A stretch of DNA of 64,000 bases from NCBI RefSeq assembly GCF_014216315.1, contig NZ_CP045702.1:3968001-4032000 (forward strand), in the 5' to 3' direction. Source of the stretch: Streptomyces finlayi. GTDB lineage: Bacteria; Actinomycetota; Actinomycetes; Streptomycetales; Streptomycetaceae. This document shows positions 1 through 9,843 of the stretch, piece after piece. Every line of letters begins with the position of its first letter. Position 1 is the first letter of the stretch. The translations under genes were made by a program, and so were the position numbers. The notes under the pieces are model-generated. The model saw only the letters and a list, made by a program, of their open reading frames with translations, was not told the DNA's origin and searched no databases.

Positions 1-463
1 CTTCCCCGAACCGGACGCCCTGCTCTCCGCCGCACCCCTCCTCCTGGGCACCGACGGCACCAAGATGAGCAAGAGCCGCGCCAACTCGATCGCGCTCTCC
101 GCCGACGAGGACGAGACGGCGCGGCTGATCAAGGGTGCGAGGACGGATGCCGAGCGCCGCATCACGTACGACCCGGAGGGCAGGCCCGGAGTGTCGAGCC
201 TCGTGCTGCTCGCCGCGCTCTGTCTCGACCGCGACCCGCACGAGGTCGCCGAGGAGATCGGGAACGGCGGCGCGGCCGTCCTCAAGCGGACGGTGACCGA
301 GGCGGTCAATACGCGCATGGCGCCGATCCGGGCCCGGCGCGCGGAGTACGCGCAGGACATGGCGTACGTACGGTCGGTGCTGCGCGCGGGCAACGAACGG
401 GCGAACGAGATCGCCGAACGGACCCTGGACGAGGTACGGGACGCGATGGGCGGCCTGCGGTAA
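1..463 (+). CDS. trpS: Tryptophanyl-tRNA synthetase, C-terminal part (cut by window edge)
   Basis: The frame is open from base 2 and ends at TAA 461-463, giving about 153 residues of a class I aminoacyl-tRNA synthetase that charges tRNA-Trp in the cytoplasm. The signature KMSKS loop (residues KMSKS followed by RAN) is encoded at about 62-80, preceded by the family-typical LLGTDGT. The C-terminal helical anticodon-binding part follows, with PGVSSLVLLAAL and a closing run of helices ending in DEVRDAMGGLR. The start and the HIGH motif lie upstream of the window. The gene runs convergently into the next gene with only 15 bases between the stop codons. The KMSKS context fits TrpRS better than TyrRS. 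Confidence 0.93.
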   Translation, partial: FPEPDALLSAAPLLLGTDGTKMSKSRANSIALSADEDETARLIKGARTDAERRITYDPEGRPGVSSLVLLAALCLDRDPHEVAEEIGNGGAAVLKRTVTEAVNTRMAPIRARRAEYAQDMAYVRSVLRAGNERANEIAERTLDEVRDAMGGLR

Positions 464-478
464 CCGCGCCGGGCGGCT

Positions 479-2449
479 TCAGCGGCGCGTCATCGTCCGC
501 TGCCCGCGCAGGAGTTCCGCCAGACCACGGCGGGTCGCGGCGATCACCACACGGTCCTCGGGGCGCAGTACGTACCCGGGGTGCAGGTCCCAGACCAGCC
601 CCTGCGTCTGCCCTGCCGTCCCGGCGGCCGTCAGGTCGCGCTGCCGGTCTGCGGGCGGGGTGGCGTCCAGGGCCAGGACCCGCCAGGCACCCGCGCGGAA
701 CGCCTGCTCGACCGTGCGGCCCTCCAGCTGGGGGTGACCGGCCACCCCCAGCGCGGCGAACAGCATGACCTTCCGCTCGACCGGGATGGCGCCGAGGATC
801 TGCCGGCCCATCATGGCGCCCGCGAACGACGGGGCGGCCAGATGGGAGACGGACCGGGAGCGGGTCAGGGCCTGGGGATGGGCGGTGCGCAGGGTGCGGT
901 AGACGGCGTCGGCGAACCCGTCGTCGTACAGGCGCAGCACCACCCGCAGGTCCGGTTTGACCGAGCGGGCGTACAGCGCCGCCTCCAGATTCGTGGTGTC
1001 GATGCTGGTCAGAGCCAGCAGGGCACCCGCGCGATGGATCTTCGCCGCTTCCAGGACGCCTTCCTGGGTGACATCTCCTATGACCGTCGGGACATGCAGG
1101 CTCCGGGCCAGCGGGATACCGCGCGCCTCCGGGTCCTCCTCCACGACGACCACCGGGATGTTCAGTTCGCGCAGCCGCACCAGGACACGGGTGCCGATCT
1201 TGCCGAGTCCCAGCAGCACCACGTGTCCGGACAGTCCGCGTGGCGGGCGGCGCAGCGACGAGGTGGTGCGCAGGGAACCGAACGTCTCCAGGACGGCGGC
1301 GACCAGCAGGGGCAGCAGCATCAGTCCGGCCAGGCCGGAGAGCAGCTGGATGATCTGTCGGCCCGGCGGGTCGTCGAGCGCGGGGTCACCCATCGCGAAC
1401 AGGTCGAGCAGCGTCAGGTAGGCGGCGTGCAGGGGGTGGTAGCCCGTGGACAGCACCGAGGCCACGGCCAGGCCGAGAACGGCCGCCGCGACGCCTGCCG
1501 CCGACCAGCGCAGCCTTCGCGAGAACACCTGGCTCAGCGGCGCGCCCCGCCCGCCCATGCGCTTCGCCGGCCGGTCCGGGTCCGCCTGGCTGATGTTCTC
1601 CAGGACGATGGTTCCGCGACCGGCGGCGGCCGCCACCGAGGCGGCGTCCGGGAGGAGCTGCGGCCCCTCGCCGCTGCTGTCGGAACCCTCGGCGCCCGCC
1701 GGGTCGTGCGTGGTGGAGGAGAGCAGCGCGAGCGTGCACAGCCCCGGGTCGGCCACCTCGCCGTGGCGTGGCGGCGGCCGCTCGGCGGCCCGCAGGAGCA
1801 GCCCTTCGGCCTGGATGACCTTGCTGCTGCCGGTGAGGGCGGTGGCGGCGAGCGCGGGGGCCGCCGTGTCCGCGTCGGAGAGGACCGTGGTGGAGGCGTC
1901 GAGCGCCACCTGGTCGAGTCCCGGCATGGCCAGCACCGCCGCCTGGTCGAGCAGCGTCTCCAGATGCTGGCCGAGCTTGCGGTTGTAGAGCCGGATGACC
2001 AGGCGCACCCGTGGGTTGAGGCGGCGGGCGGTCAGGGCGGCCCGGATGTTGCGCTCGTCGTCGTCGTAGACGAGCGCGAGCGCGGCGGCCCGGTCGATGC
2101 CCGCGTCCTCGAACACCTCGTCGGAGGGCTCGGGCGCCTCCAGGATGCGTACGGCCTCGACCCCGGCGTTCGTGTCGCCGGCCGCGGTGCCTGCCGCGCC
2201 GCCGTTGCGGTTCATGGCCGCCGACATGCGGCCGAACAGGGCCGCCGCCCGGCCGCGTTGGGTCATCTGGCTGTCCGCCCGGCCGGGGTCCCGGCCCGGC
2301 GGGAGGACCAGGGTGACCCGCTCGCCGTAGACGTAACGGAGCTCCACGGCCAGGCGCCTGGCCAGGGTGTCGTCGCCGCAGACGACCATGTGCCCGCCTT
2401 CGGCGGCACGTTGGGGCTGCTGAGGTAGTGGGGGCACGAAACCCAGCAT
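479..2449 (-). CDS. Membrane protein with two TrkA-N/RCK NAD-binding domains (CASTOR/POLLUX-like putative ion channel)
   Basis: A 656-residue protein. The ATG at 2449 was chosen because a GGAGGGAGCAAGGC ribosome site directly precedes it; the longer open frame upstream belongs to the neighbouring gene. Domain order: an N-terminal Rossmann-like RCK domain (about 15-200, VVCGDDTLARRLAVEL), a variable linker, two hydrophobic segments (about 315-335 and 368-390) around a pore-loop-sized stretch, then a second RCK domain from about 408 with the dinucleotide motif GLGKIG and VVVEED. RCK-pore-RCK order resembles the CASTOR/POLLUX and calcium-gated K+ channel families, so a ligand-gated ion channel is inferred; no selectivity filter is obvious. 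It lies 17 bases downstream of the AAA ATPase gene on the same strand and is probably cotranscribed with it. Confidence 0.72.
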   Translation of the reverse strand: MLGFVPPLPQQPQRAAEGGHMVVCGDDTLARRLAVELRYVYGERVTLVLPPGRDPGRADSQMTQRGRAAALFGRMSAAMNRNGGAAGTAAGDTNAGVEAVRILEAPEPSDEVFEDAGIDRAAALALVYDDDERNIRAALTARRLNPRVRLVIRLYNRKLGQHLETLLDQAAVLAMPGLDQVALDASTTVLSDADTAAPALAATALTGSSKVIQAEGLLLRAAERPPPRHGEVADPGLCTLALLSSTTHDPAGAEGSDSSGEGPQLLPDAASVAAAAGRGTIVLENISQADPDRPAKRMGGRGAPLSQVFSRRLRWSAAGVAAAVLGLAVASVLSTGYHPLHAAYLTLLDLFAMGDPALDDPPGRQIIQLLSGLAGLMLLPLLVAAVLETFGSLRTTSSLRRPPRGLSGHVVLLGLGKIGTRVLVRLRELNIPVVVVEEDPEARGIPLARSLHVPTVIGDVTQEGVLEAAKIHRAGALLALTSIDTTNLEAALYARSVKPDLRVVLRLYDDGFADAVYRTLRTAHPQALTRSRSVSHLAAPSFAGAMMGRQILGAIPVERKVMLFAALGVAGHPQLEGRTVEQAFRAGAWRVLALDATPPADRQRDLTAAGTAGQTQGLVWDLHPGYVLRPEDRVVIAATRRGLAELLRGQRTMTRR

Positions 2450-2466
2450 GCCTTGCTCCCTCCGGT

Positions 2467-5400
2467 TCAGTCCGGCAGGTCGGTGATCTTGGCGTGACGC
2501 GCCCGGGGCGGGCCGGCGAGGAGGTGGCGCGGGTCCGTCGCCCGGACGATCGCCGTCTCGACGGCCGCGATCCGGTCCGAGAGCAGCCCCAGCGCCGCGA
2601 CCGCACGGGACATGGGGTCGCCGTCCGGTCCGCCGAGTGCCTGCGTCCGTACGTACGAGGCGGTGACCGCCGCCCAGCGGTCGGCCTGCCCGGGGGTGAG
2701 GGTGCCGCGCAGGGCGGCCAGCTTCAGCAGGCTGGACTCGGCTCCGGTGGTGAGCGTCTGGGCCTCGCCCGCGTAGTGGTCGTCGATGACGGCGGACAGT
2801 TCCTCGTCGTTCATGACGGGCTCGATGCGCTCCGCGATCTTGTTCATGTCGCGGTAGGAGCCCTGGAGCCGGAACGGCGGCTCGGTGCGCGTCGCGTCCG
2901 TCCGCGCCGCCGAGGCGATGTACGCCGCGTTCACCGCGAGGACGGTGTCGCGGGCGGTCAGGAGGTGCCGGAGAACGGCGACGATCCGGTCCCTCTCGGC
3001 CGGGGTGTACGGGTGTTCCAGCCGGTCCGCCCGCGCCGAGGGGTCGGTCCCGGAGGCCATCCGGACCAGCAGCGCGAGGTCTTCCCGGGACCGGCCGGCC
3101 AGGGGGGCGAGCGCCGGGTTTGCGGTCAGCGCGTTCTCCACGAAGCTCAGCGCGAAGACGTCCTCGCGGCCACTGAGCACCTCGCCGAGATTCCAGACGT
3201 CGGCCCGGTTCGCGAGCATGTCCGGAATCCTGAACCGCTCCCCGGACTCGGTGTACGGATTGCCCGCCATGCACACCGCGAACCGCTTTCCCCGCAGGTC
3301 ATAGCTGCGCGGCTCACCGTTCCTCACCCCTTCGACACGCCGGGTGGCATCACAGAGCGGAATGAACTTCTGGAGCAGTTCCGGCGAGGTGTGCTGGATG
3401 TCGTCGAGGTAGAGAAGGGTGTTGTTGCCCGCCTCCAGGGCGAAGTTGATCTTCTCGATCTCGTGGCGCGCCGTCGTGTTCTTCGCCTGCGCCGGGTCCA
3501 GGGACGTCACGTCATGGCCCAGATTCGGCCCGCTGATCTTGACGAGGACCATCCCGAGCCGGTCGGCGACGTACTCCATGAGCGTCGTCTTGCCGTAGCC
3601 CGGCGGTGATACGAGCAGCAGCAGGCCCTGCGAGTCGGTGCGCCGGTCGGCGTCGGCCGTTCCAAGCTGCTTGGCCAGGCTGTCCCCGATCAGCGGCAGG
3701 TACACCTCGTCGAGCAGCCGGTTCCGTACGAACGCCGACATCACGCGCGGCCGGTGGTCCTCCAGCCGCAGCTGCCGGCGTGCGTCGGCCACGAGACGGG
3801 TGCGCTGCTGCTGGTAGGCACGGAAGCCGGGGACCGTTCGGGCGCGGAACTCCTGGGTACGGGCGAGCAGTTCATCGATCCGGACAGTCGTCCGGCCCCC
3901 GTCGATCCGGGGGTGGTCGCCGAGCAGACCCTCGACGACAGCGGTGAGCGGGGCGTCGCACGCGTACCGCTCCAGCCCCGGGCACAGCTCCACGGCCACG
4001 GCCTCCGCCAGCTCCCCCGGCCCGGCCTCCGCCCCGCTCGCGGCGGCGTACGGGCCGAGCCAGCCCTCGACGAGCTGGCGCCGCGCCGCGAGGTCGCCGC
4101 CGAGGGCGGCGAGGTCGTCGTCGTACGCCGTAGTGCCCGTGGAACCACGGAACGTGTCGAGGAACGCGCGCGTCGCCGCGCTCGTCACGAACCCCGCGGG
4201 GCCGCTCGTCAGCTCCTCGAAGAGGTACGCGGCGACGGGATCCGCCGATTCCCCGCCGACCGCCTCGGCCCACTCCTCCTGGAGTACGGCGATGGCGGGC
4301 GCGAGCCCGAAGGTGTCGCGGGCCCGGGCCAGCGACACGGCACGGCGGGTCCAGGACGTACGCCGGGCCTCGTCGGCCCCGTACGTCCAGAACAGTTGCG
4401 CCGCGGCCCGCACCTGCGGCGGGAAGCGCAGCAGCCCCGCCCCCGCGTGCAGCCGCAGCAGCGCCGTCAGAAGAGCGGTGGCGTCCTCGTCGTGGACCCC
4501 GCGCTGATAACCCTCCTCGTACGCGGCTGCCGCCGACTCCCTTACCAGCGCGGCGAGTTCAGCGGCCCCGAGAGCGGCCAGGGTGTCCGCTCCGTGCGTG
4601 TCCAGGAGCCGCGCGGCGAGGTGTTCGGCGCGGTAGACGGACGGCGACTCCGAGGGCAGGAGCATGTCCCAGTAGGGACGGGTCGCCGCGAACGCCGGGT
4701 CGGTGACCGGCGCGCGGTAGTCCGTCCCGGTGAGGGTGAGGGCGAGGCCGTCGCCGGACGGGACGAGCGTCAGATCGAAGGGCTGGGTGGTGACCGCGAA
4801 CCGGTGCCGTCCGAGCCGGATCACGGAGCCGCCGTCGGCGTACAGTTCCGTGCGGTCGCGCAGTGCCCGCCCGGCCTCCTGCCGGGCCGCCTTCAGCCGG
4901 CCGTCCAGCTCCTCGGCGCGTACGGGATCGCCCAGTTCACGCAGCTCGTCCGCTGTGCGGCGCACCTTGGCGACCATCGGGTCGGAGGCGAAGTAGGTGT
5001 GGACGGCGTCCAGGTCCGCCAGTCCGGTCAGCCGCCGGGAGACCGTCTCCAGGACCCGGCTCGCGGAGTCGGCGAGCCGCTCGGCGCGCCGGGCGCGGGC
5101 GTCCTGGAGGGCCTGCTTACGGGCCGAGAGCGCCTCGTAGACCTCGGTCCGCCGCTCGCCCAGCGCGCCGAGGAAGTCGTCGGAGTCCGCGAACCGGGAT
5201 TCCAGGTTCTCCAGCCTGAGCAGCAGCCGGGCCAGCTGCTCGTCGCAGGATTCGGGGGAGTCCGCGGCGGCCAGTGCCGCCGTGACAGCCTGCCCGAGCA
5301 GGGCGAACTCGGCCGCGAACTCGGCCCGCCCCTCGTGCGAGAGCAACTCCCTGCGACGGGCGTCGAGCGTGGCTCGGGCCCGGTTCGCACCGCCCAGCAC

Positions 5401-7389
5401 CTCCCCGATGCGCTCCAGGATTGACGTACGGACGGTCGCGTCACCGATGTCGAGACCGGTGACCAGGTCCGTGACGGTGCTCAGGCCGTCCGTCATCGCC
5501 GCCAGCCGGCCGGCCGCCGCTGAGGCGTCCGCGACGGTGGCGAGCTCCGCCGCTTGCGCCGTGAGCCGCGCGATGTCCTCGTGGTACCCGGTGAACGCGT
5601 CCGCACGGCCGAGGAAGGCCACGGCCCGCTGGGTGGCCGACGCGAGGTCGCTCTCGGCGTCGGCGCAGAGCGCGGCGATCCGCTCGGTGTCGGCGTACCG
5701 CATCTCGGCGAGGGTCGCCAGGTGGCCCTGCGCCTCGCGCAGTTCGGTGAGCCGGTCCACCCACGCGGCGGCGGTGTCCGGGGCCTCGCCGCGGAGACGG
5801 CGGACCAGGGCGGTGAGCCGGTCAGCCGTCTCGGTGAGGGCCGCGGCGGCCCGGCCGGTCAGCTCGGTGACGGTCTCGAACTCGGCGAGAACCTGCTGGG
5901 CCGTCTCCCGCAGCTCCCCCAACGGCGCGTGCAGCGAACCCAGTTCGGCGTCGGCCAGCCAGTGGTACCGGTCCCCTGCCCGTACGCAGTCGGCGACGAG
6001 CTGTCGGTACACGGCGGCCGTCGGTGTCATCGTCCGGACGCCGTGGGCCAGGGCGAGGCAGTCCGAGATCCCGCGCACCAGGTCGGCGTTGCCTGTCCGG
6101 GCGAGGGGGCCGGTGCCGGCCGGCCGTGCGGCGGCGTACGTGTCGGAGACGTACGGGGTCCGCCAGCGCTGCAGGGGGTGCACCCGGCTCGCGCCGTCGG
6201 CGTTCTCGCGGAGCAGCACGAGCGTGCCGTCGTCGAGCAGGGCGTGGCCCCGCCCGGTGAGCGGAGTGGCGACTTCCTGGCGGATCAGGTTGTACGGGAG
6301 GAGGAGCGTGCGGCTCTCGTCCCGGGAGCGGAAGACGTACAGGACGTCTTCGCCGTTGGGTGAGCGGACGGCCCCTTCGAAGACCGGGTCGGTCAGCTCC
6401 TCCGCGATGTCGAACGTCTTGGCGATGCCGGTGGTGAGGTAGTAGCCGCCTGGGAAGATGATCCCCTGGTCCTCGGGGAGGCGGTGGCAGGACGGCCCGA
6501 TCCCGTCGAGCCGCTCGACGGCCGACAGCAGGGTGTTGAAGACCAGGTACCGCCAGGTCTCCTCCTTGTAGGGGCGCACCCGCAGCAGGACGAGCGGCCC
6601 GGACTCCGCGTACTCGACGTCGGCGTCCGCGAGCGACTGGAGGGGCTCGTCGACCGGTTCCTCGTAGATGCCTCCGGGCGACTCGGTGTCGTTGACCGTC
6701 TTGACCGTGAGCGAGCCGCCGAGCGTGTCGACGAACAGCGCACCGGACCCGCCGACCGCGATGTGCGGATGGCGTCCGGGGACGTGCGACTCGCGGCCCG
6801 TGGGGGTCCAGGTGAAGTCGTGCGCGTCGGGGAAGACGTGATCGCGGTCGCCGCGCGCGTCCATGAACGGTCCGGGGGAGCCGTCGGGCCGCAGCTCCCA
6901 CCGCAGGACGCGCAGGTCATCGGCGGTCTCCCCGGTCCGGAAGACGGCGAGCAGCCGACCGTTGACCCGGCGCAGCCGGAGCAGCCGCGCGTCACGGAAG
7001 TAGCGGTGCAGCCCGGCGAACTCCCGCACGAAGGCCTCGTCGGAGAGCGGCCCCCCGTCTCCCTTCGCCTCCTCCAGTTCGGCGGTACGGAGCAGGAGGA
7101 CGTCCTCCACCGAGACGTCACCGCCGGCCCCCGGCCCCCGCTCGAACCCGAACAGCAACTGCCCGCCCACGGCCACCAGGTCCCGGACGACGGCCTGCCG
7201 CCCGGTCCGGATCTGCTCGGTGGACAGCAACTCCAGTCCAGCGGACCCGAACTCCTCGGTACGCCGGGCATTCAGCGCCTCGGCCCGCCGGACCAGTTCC
7301 CCGGCCTGCCGTGCGAGCCGCCGCCGAAGCACCTCATAGGCCCCGTCCTCCACACCGGTCACGCCCCCGAGGCTGCTGTCGCTGTCCAT
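2467..7389 (-). CDS. Giant AAA-family ATPase annotated in the family as DNA repair ATPase
   Basis: A 1640-residue protein. The ATG at 7389 has AGGGAG about ten bases upstream and begins MDSDSSLGGV; the open frame continues upstream only through repeat-containing intergenic DNA. The N-terminal 400 residues look like a beta-rich module. Residues about 500-1000 are long alpha-helical/coiled-coil Ala-Arg-Glu-rich stretches. The C-terminal AAA module has Walker A SPPGYGKTT (about 1260) and Walker B LLYLDDIQ (about 1325), then sensor-like MAGNPYT. The fold suggests a MoxR-like remodelling ATPase. The DNA repair label is only a database habit. It is head-to-tail with the SPFH gene upstream and the RCK membrane protein downstream, so all may act together at the membrane. 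Substrate unknown. Confidence 0.8.
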   Translation of the reverse strand: MDSDSSLGGVTGVEDGAYEVLRRRLARQAGELVRRAEALNARRTEEFGSAGLELLSTEQIRTGRQAVVRDLVAVGGQLLFGFERGPGAGGDVSVEDVLLLRTAELEEAKGDGGPLSDEAFVREFAGLHRYFRDARLLRLRRVNGRLLAVFRTGETADDLRVLRWELRPDGSPGPFMDARGDRDHVFPDAHDFTWTPTGRESHVPGRHPHIAVGGSGALFVDTLGGSLTVKTVNDTESPGGIYEEPVDEPLQSLADADVEYAESGPLVLLRVRPYKEETWRYLVFNTLLSAVERLDGIGPSCHRLPEDQGIIFPGGYYLTTGIAKTFDIAEELTDPVFEGAVRSPNGEDVLYVFRSRDESRTLLLPYNLIRQEVATPLTGRGHALLDDGTLVLLRENADGASRVHPLQRWRTPYVSDTYAAARPAGTGPLARTGNADLVRGISDCLALAHGVRTMTPTAAVYRQLVADCVRAGDRYHWLADAELGSLHAPLGELRETAQQVLAEFETVTELTGRAAAALTETADRLTALVRRLRGEAPDTAAAWVDRLTELREAQGHLATLAEMRYADTERIAALCADAESDLASATQRAVAFLGRADAFTGYHEDIARLTAQAAELATVADASAAAGRLAAMTDGLSTVTDLVTGLDIGDATVRTSILERIGEVLGGANRARATLDARRRELLSHEGRAEFAAEFALLGQAVTAALAAADSPESCDEQLARLLLRLENLESRFADSDDFLGALGERRTEVYEALSARKQALQDARARRAERLADSASRVLETVSRRLTGLADLDAVHTYFASDPMVAKVRRTADELRELGDPVRAEELDGRLKAARQEAGRALRDRTELYADGGSVIRLGRHRFAVTTQPFDLTLVPSGDGLALTLTGTDYRAPVTDPAFAATRPYWDMLLPSESPSVYRAEHLAARLLDTHGADTLAALGAAELAALVRESAAAAYEEGYQRGVHDEDATALLTALLRLHAGAGLLRFPPQVRAAAQLFWTYGADEARRTSWTRRAVSLARARDTFGLAPAIAVLQEEWAEAVGGESADPVAAYLFEELTSGPAGFVTSAATRAFLDTFRGSTGTTAYDDDLAALGGDLAARRQLVEGWLGPYAAASGAEAGPGELAEAVAVELCPGLERYACDAPLTAVVEGLLGDHPRIDGGRTTVRIDELLARTQEFRARTVPGFRAYQQQRTRLVADARRQLRLEDHRPRVMSAFVRNRLLDEVYLPLIGDSLAKQLGTADADRRTDSQGLLLLVSPPGYGKTTLMEYVADRLGMVLVKISGPNLGHDVTSLDPAQAKNTTARHEIEKINFALEAGNNTLLYLDDIQHTSPELLQKFIPLCDATRRVEGVRNGEPRSYDLRGKRFAVCMAGNPYTESGERFRIPDMLANRADVWNLGEVLSGREDVFALSFVENALTANPALAPLAGRSREDLALLVRMASGTDPSARADRLEHPYTPAERDRIVAVLRHLLTARDTVLAVNAAYIASAARTDATRTEPPFRLQGSYRDMNKIAERIEPVMNDEELSAVIDDHYAGEAQTLTTGAESSLLKLAALRGTLTPGQADRWAAVTASYVRTQALGGPDGDPMSRAVAALGLLSDRIAAVETAIVRATDPRHLLAGPPRARHAKITDLPD

Positions 7390-7488
7390 GACGTACGGCT
7401 CCCTAATCCCTGTCCGCAACCAATTCCCCGCCGCCGTTCCCGGCCGGCCGACCGGAGCTCGTCCGGCGGCCCGCATCCAGCCCATCCC

Positions 7489-7634
7489 GCCGGGCCATAT
7501 GAAGCCCGTCCGGCGATTGAGGACAAGACGTCCACCAGGACGGGCCTCACCTCTCGGACCGGCCCGCCCGCAGGTTCCCTCCCGGTCCCCAGCCCTGCCG
7601 GGCCATATCAAGCCCGTCCGGCGATTGAGGACAA
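7489..7634. repeat. Two copies of a dispersed Streptomyces intergenic repeat
   Basis: Two nearly identical 38-base copies, 7489-7526 and 7597-7634, differ at one position in the part reading GCCGGGCCATAT(G/C)AAG and share CCCGTCCGGCGATTGAGGAC. They sit 108 bases apart in the 270-base gap between the SPFH gene and the AAA ATPase gene. From memory, versions of CCCGTCCGGCG.TTGAGGAC recur between genes in many Streptomyces. A diverged third copy overlaps the end of the epimerase gene at 26529-26553. Function unknown; it may influence transcript ends. Confidence 0.8.
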
Positions 7635-7659
7635 AGCGGCCCCCGGCCCGCCCGCCGCC

Positions 7660-9786
7660 CTACGCGACCGCCACCCCGCTACGCGACACCGGCACCGCAC
7701 CCGGCACCGCACCCGGCACACCCTCCGTACCCCCCACCCGCACATCCGCCAGCCCCAACTTCCGCGCCGCGTCCAGCAACTGCTGGACCTGACCGGCCGG
7801 GGCCCCCGAAGACGCCCCCATCATCCGCATCAGCAACGCCGACACCGTGAGGTTCTGCACGTCGCCCGTGGACACCGACCCCAGGACCCGAGTGAGGTCG
7901 TCCGTGAACGACGAGTCCCCCTTCAGCCATCCCCCGGCCAGCGCCTGCGCGGTCTGGGAGTTCTCCACGAACCCGTCGATGCTCTTGCCGAGCGAGATCG
8001 ACGACACCAGCCGGTCGAAGAAGACCGAGTCGCCGCCGACGATGTCGATGTCCGCGTTCTCCAGCCCCGTAGCCAGCACCGTGGCCTGCGCCTCCGCCAC
8101 CTGCCGCTGGACCTCCAGCCCCGCGAGCCGGATCTCCTTCTCCGCCTCCAGCCGCAGCCGGTACTCCTCGTGCCCCCGCGACGCGTCGTCCAGCGCCGCC
8201 ATCGCGGCCGCCTTCTCCGTCAGCCCCGCCGCCTCGGCCTTCAGCTTCTCGCCGATCATCGCCGCGTCCGCCGTCGCCTGCGCCTGCGTACCCTCCGCGA
8301 CCGCGAGTGCCTTGAAGCGAGCGCCCTCCGCCTCGGCACGCAGCCGCGCACCCGTCGCCTCCGCCTCCGCGCGCCCGGCCTTCTCGATGACGTCGGCGTT
8401 CGCGTCGCGGACCTGGACCTCCGCCAGCCCGGCCGCTGCCGACTCCGCCTGAATGCCCTCCGCGAGCCGCAGCTTCGCCTTCGAGTCCATGTCGGCCGTC
8501 TTCAGCCGGGCCTCCGCCAACGTCAGCTGCTCAGCGGCCAGATGCGTCGCCGACACCTCCGCGGCCTCCGCCGCCTTGATGTCCTTGACCAGCTTCTCCT
8601 GCGCCTCCGCCTCGGCCGCGATGATGACCGCCCTGCGATGGCGCTCCGACTCCTCGACCGCCCGCAGGGTCAGGATCGACTCCTCCTGCTCCGCGACCGT
8701 TCGGTCCACCGCGATCCGCTCCCGGATGACGTCGGCGACCTCGCGGCGCTCGGACTCGACCTCCTTCATCGCGGCGATCCGGTTCAGCTCGGTCTCGCGC
8801 TCGCGACCGATGACCTCCAGCATCCGGTCCTTCTCGATGCGCTCGTTCTCGACCGCGATGACCCGCTCACGGTTCTTCTGCGCGACGGCGATCTCCCGGG
8901 CCTGGTTCTCGCGCTGGATGCCCAGCTGCTCCTCGGTCCTGATGAACGCCCCCTGCGAGCCGAGCCGTTCCTCCTCCTGGACCCGCGCCGTCGCGGCCTC
9001 CTCACGTGCCCGCAGCGACTCCACCTCGCGACGCTGCTTGATCTCCGCCTCGGCCTGCCGGCGCTCCAGCTCCAGGATCGTCTCCCGGGCGTCGACGTCC
9101 TGCCGGGTGATCTCCTTCTGCTCGGTGCGCTGGAACTCGTTGGTGCGCACGTGCTCGATCGCCGTCAGCTCGGTGATCTTCCGGATGCCCTGGGCGTCCA
9201 GGATGTTGGCGCTGTCGAGCTGCACCATCGGTGTCTGCTCGAGGAAGTCGATCGCCGCGTCGTCGAGGTGGTACCCGTTCAGGTCGGTGCCGATGACCCG
9301 GATGATCCGGTCCCGGAACTCCTCGCGCTTGGTGTAGAGGTCGACGAAGTCGAGCTGCTTGCCGACCGTCTTGAGCGCCTCGGAGAACTTCGCGGCGAAG
9401 AACTCCTGGATCGCCACCTTGTCGCTCGCCCGCTGCGTACCGATCGCCTGGGCGACCTTCACGACGTCCTCGGACGTCTTGTTCACCCGGACGAAGAAGT
9501 TGATGTGGATGTCGGCGCGGATGTTGTCCTGACAGATCAGCCCTTCGCGCCCGGTGCGGCGGATCTCGATGGTCTTCACCGAGATGTCCATGACCTCGGC
9601 CTTGTGCAGCACCGGAAGGACGACGGCCCCGGTGAAGGTGACGTCCACCTTCTTGGTCTTGGAAATGATCAGCGCCTGGCCCTGCTCCACCTTGCGGAAC
9701 AGACGGGTCACGACGAAGAGGAGGGCAAGGGTGATGAGCAGGACAACGGCGACGAGCACGCCGATGCCCAAGGAGATGGAATCCAT
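7660..9786 (-). CDS. Flotillin/SPFH-domain membrane scaffold protein (YqiK-like, long form)
   Basis: A 708-residue protein starting at ATG 9786. Residues 1-30 form one N-terminal membrane helix (LGIGVLVAVVLLITLALLFV), followed by an SPFH/Band-7 domain (about 35-220) and a very long Ala/Glu/Arg heptad-rich coiled coil (about 220-560) typical of flotillins. The tail ends in a short Gly-Pro-Ala-Val repeat. Flotillins oligomerise on the inner face of the membrane and organise lipid microdomains. The gene follows a membrane OB-fold gene by 57 bases, the standard partner arrangement (yqiJ-yqiK, yuaF-yuaG), and precedes the AAA ATPase. Expression is probably controlled from the palindrome-containing promoter region at 10504-10787. 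Confidence 0.88.
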   Translation of the reverse strand: MDSISLGIGVLVAVVLLITLALLFVVTRLFRKVEQGQALIISKTKKVDVTFTGAVVLPVLHKAEVMDISVKTIEIRRTGREGLICQDNIRADIHINFFVRVNKTSEDVVKVAQAIGTQRASDKVAIQEFFAAKFSEALKTVGKQLDFVDLYTKREEFRDRIIRVIGTDLNGYHLDDAAIDFLEQTPMVQLDSANILDAQGIRKITELTAIEHVRTNEFQRTEQKEITRQDVDARETILELERRQAEAEIKQRREVESLRAREEAATARVQEEERLGSQGAFIRTEEQLGIQRENQAREIAVAQKNRERVIAVENERIEKDRMLEVIGRERETELNRIAAMKEVESERREVADVIRERIAVDRTVAEQEESILTLRAVEESERHRRAVIIAAEAEAQEKLVKDIKAAEAAEVSATHLAAEQLTLAEARLKTADMDSKAKLRLAEGIQAESAAAGLAEVQVRDANADVIEKAGRAEAEATGARLRAEAEGARFKALAVAEGTQAQATADAAMIGEKLKAEAAGLTEKAAAMAALDDASRGHEEYRLRLEAEKEIRLAGLEVQRQVAEAQATVLATGLENADIDIVGGDSVFFDRLVSSISLGKSIDGFVENSQTAQALAGGWLKGDSSFTDDLTRVLGSVSTGDVQNLTVSALLMRMMGASSGAPAGQVQQLLDAARKLGLADVRVGGTEGVPGAVPGAVPVSRSGVAVA

Positions 9787-9843
9787 GACAGTCCTTGGCG
9801 GCTGGTGAGGAGAAGAAGAGGGAGGAGGGCGTCCGGTGAGCGG

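Noticed and set aside
581..2428. A 615-codon frame on the plus strand
   Set aside because: It is antisense to the RCK membrane protein and is Arg/Gln/Gly-rich, the usual product of high-GC shadow frames.
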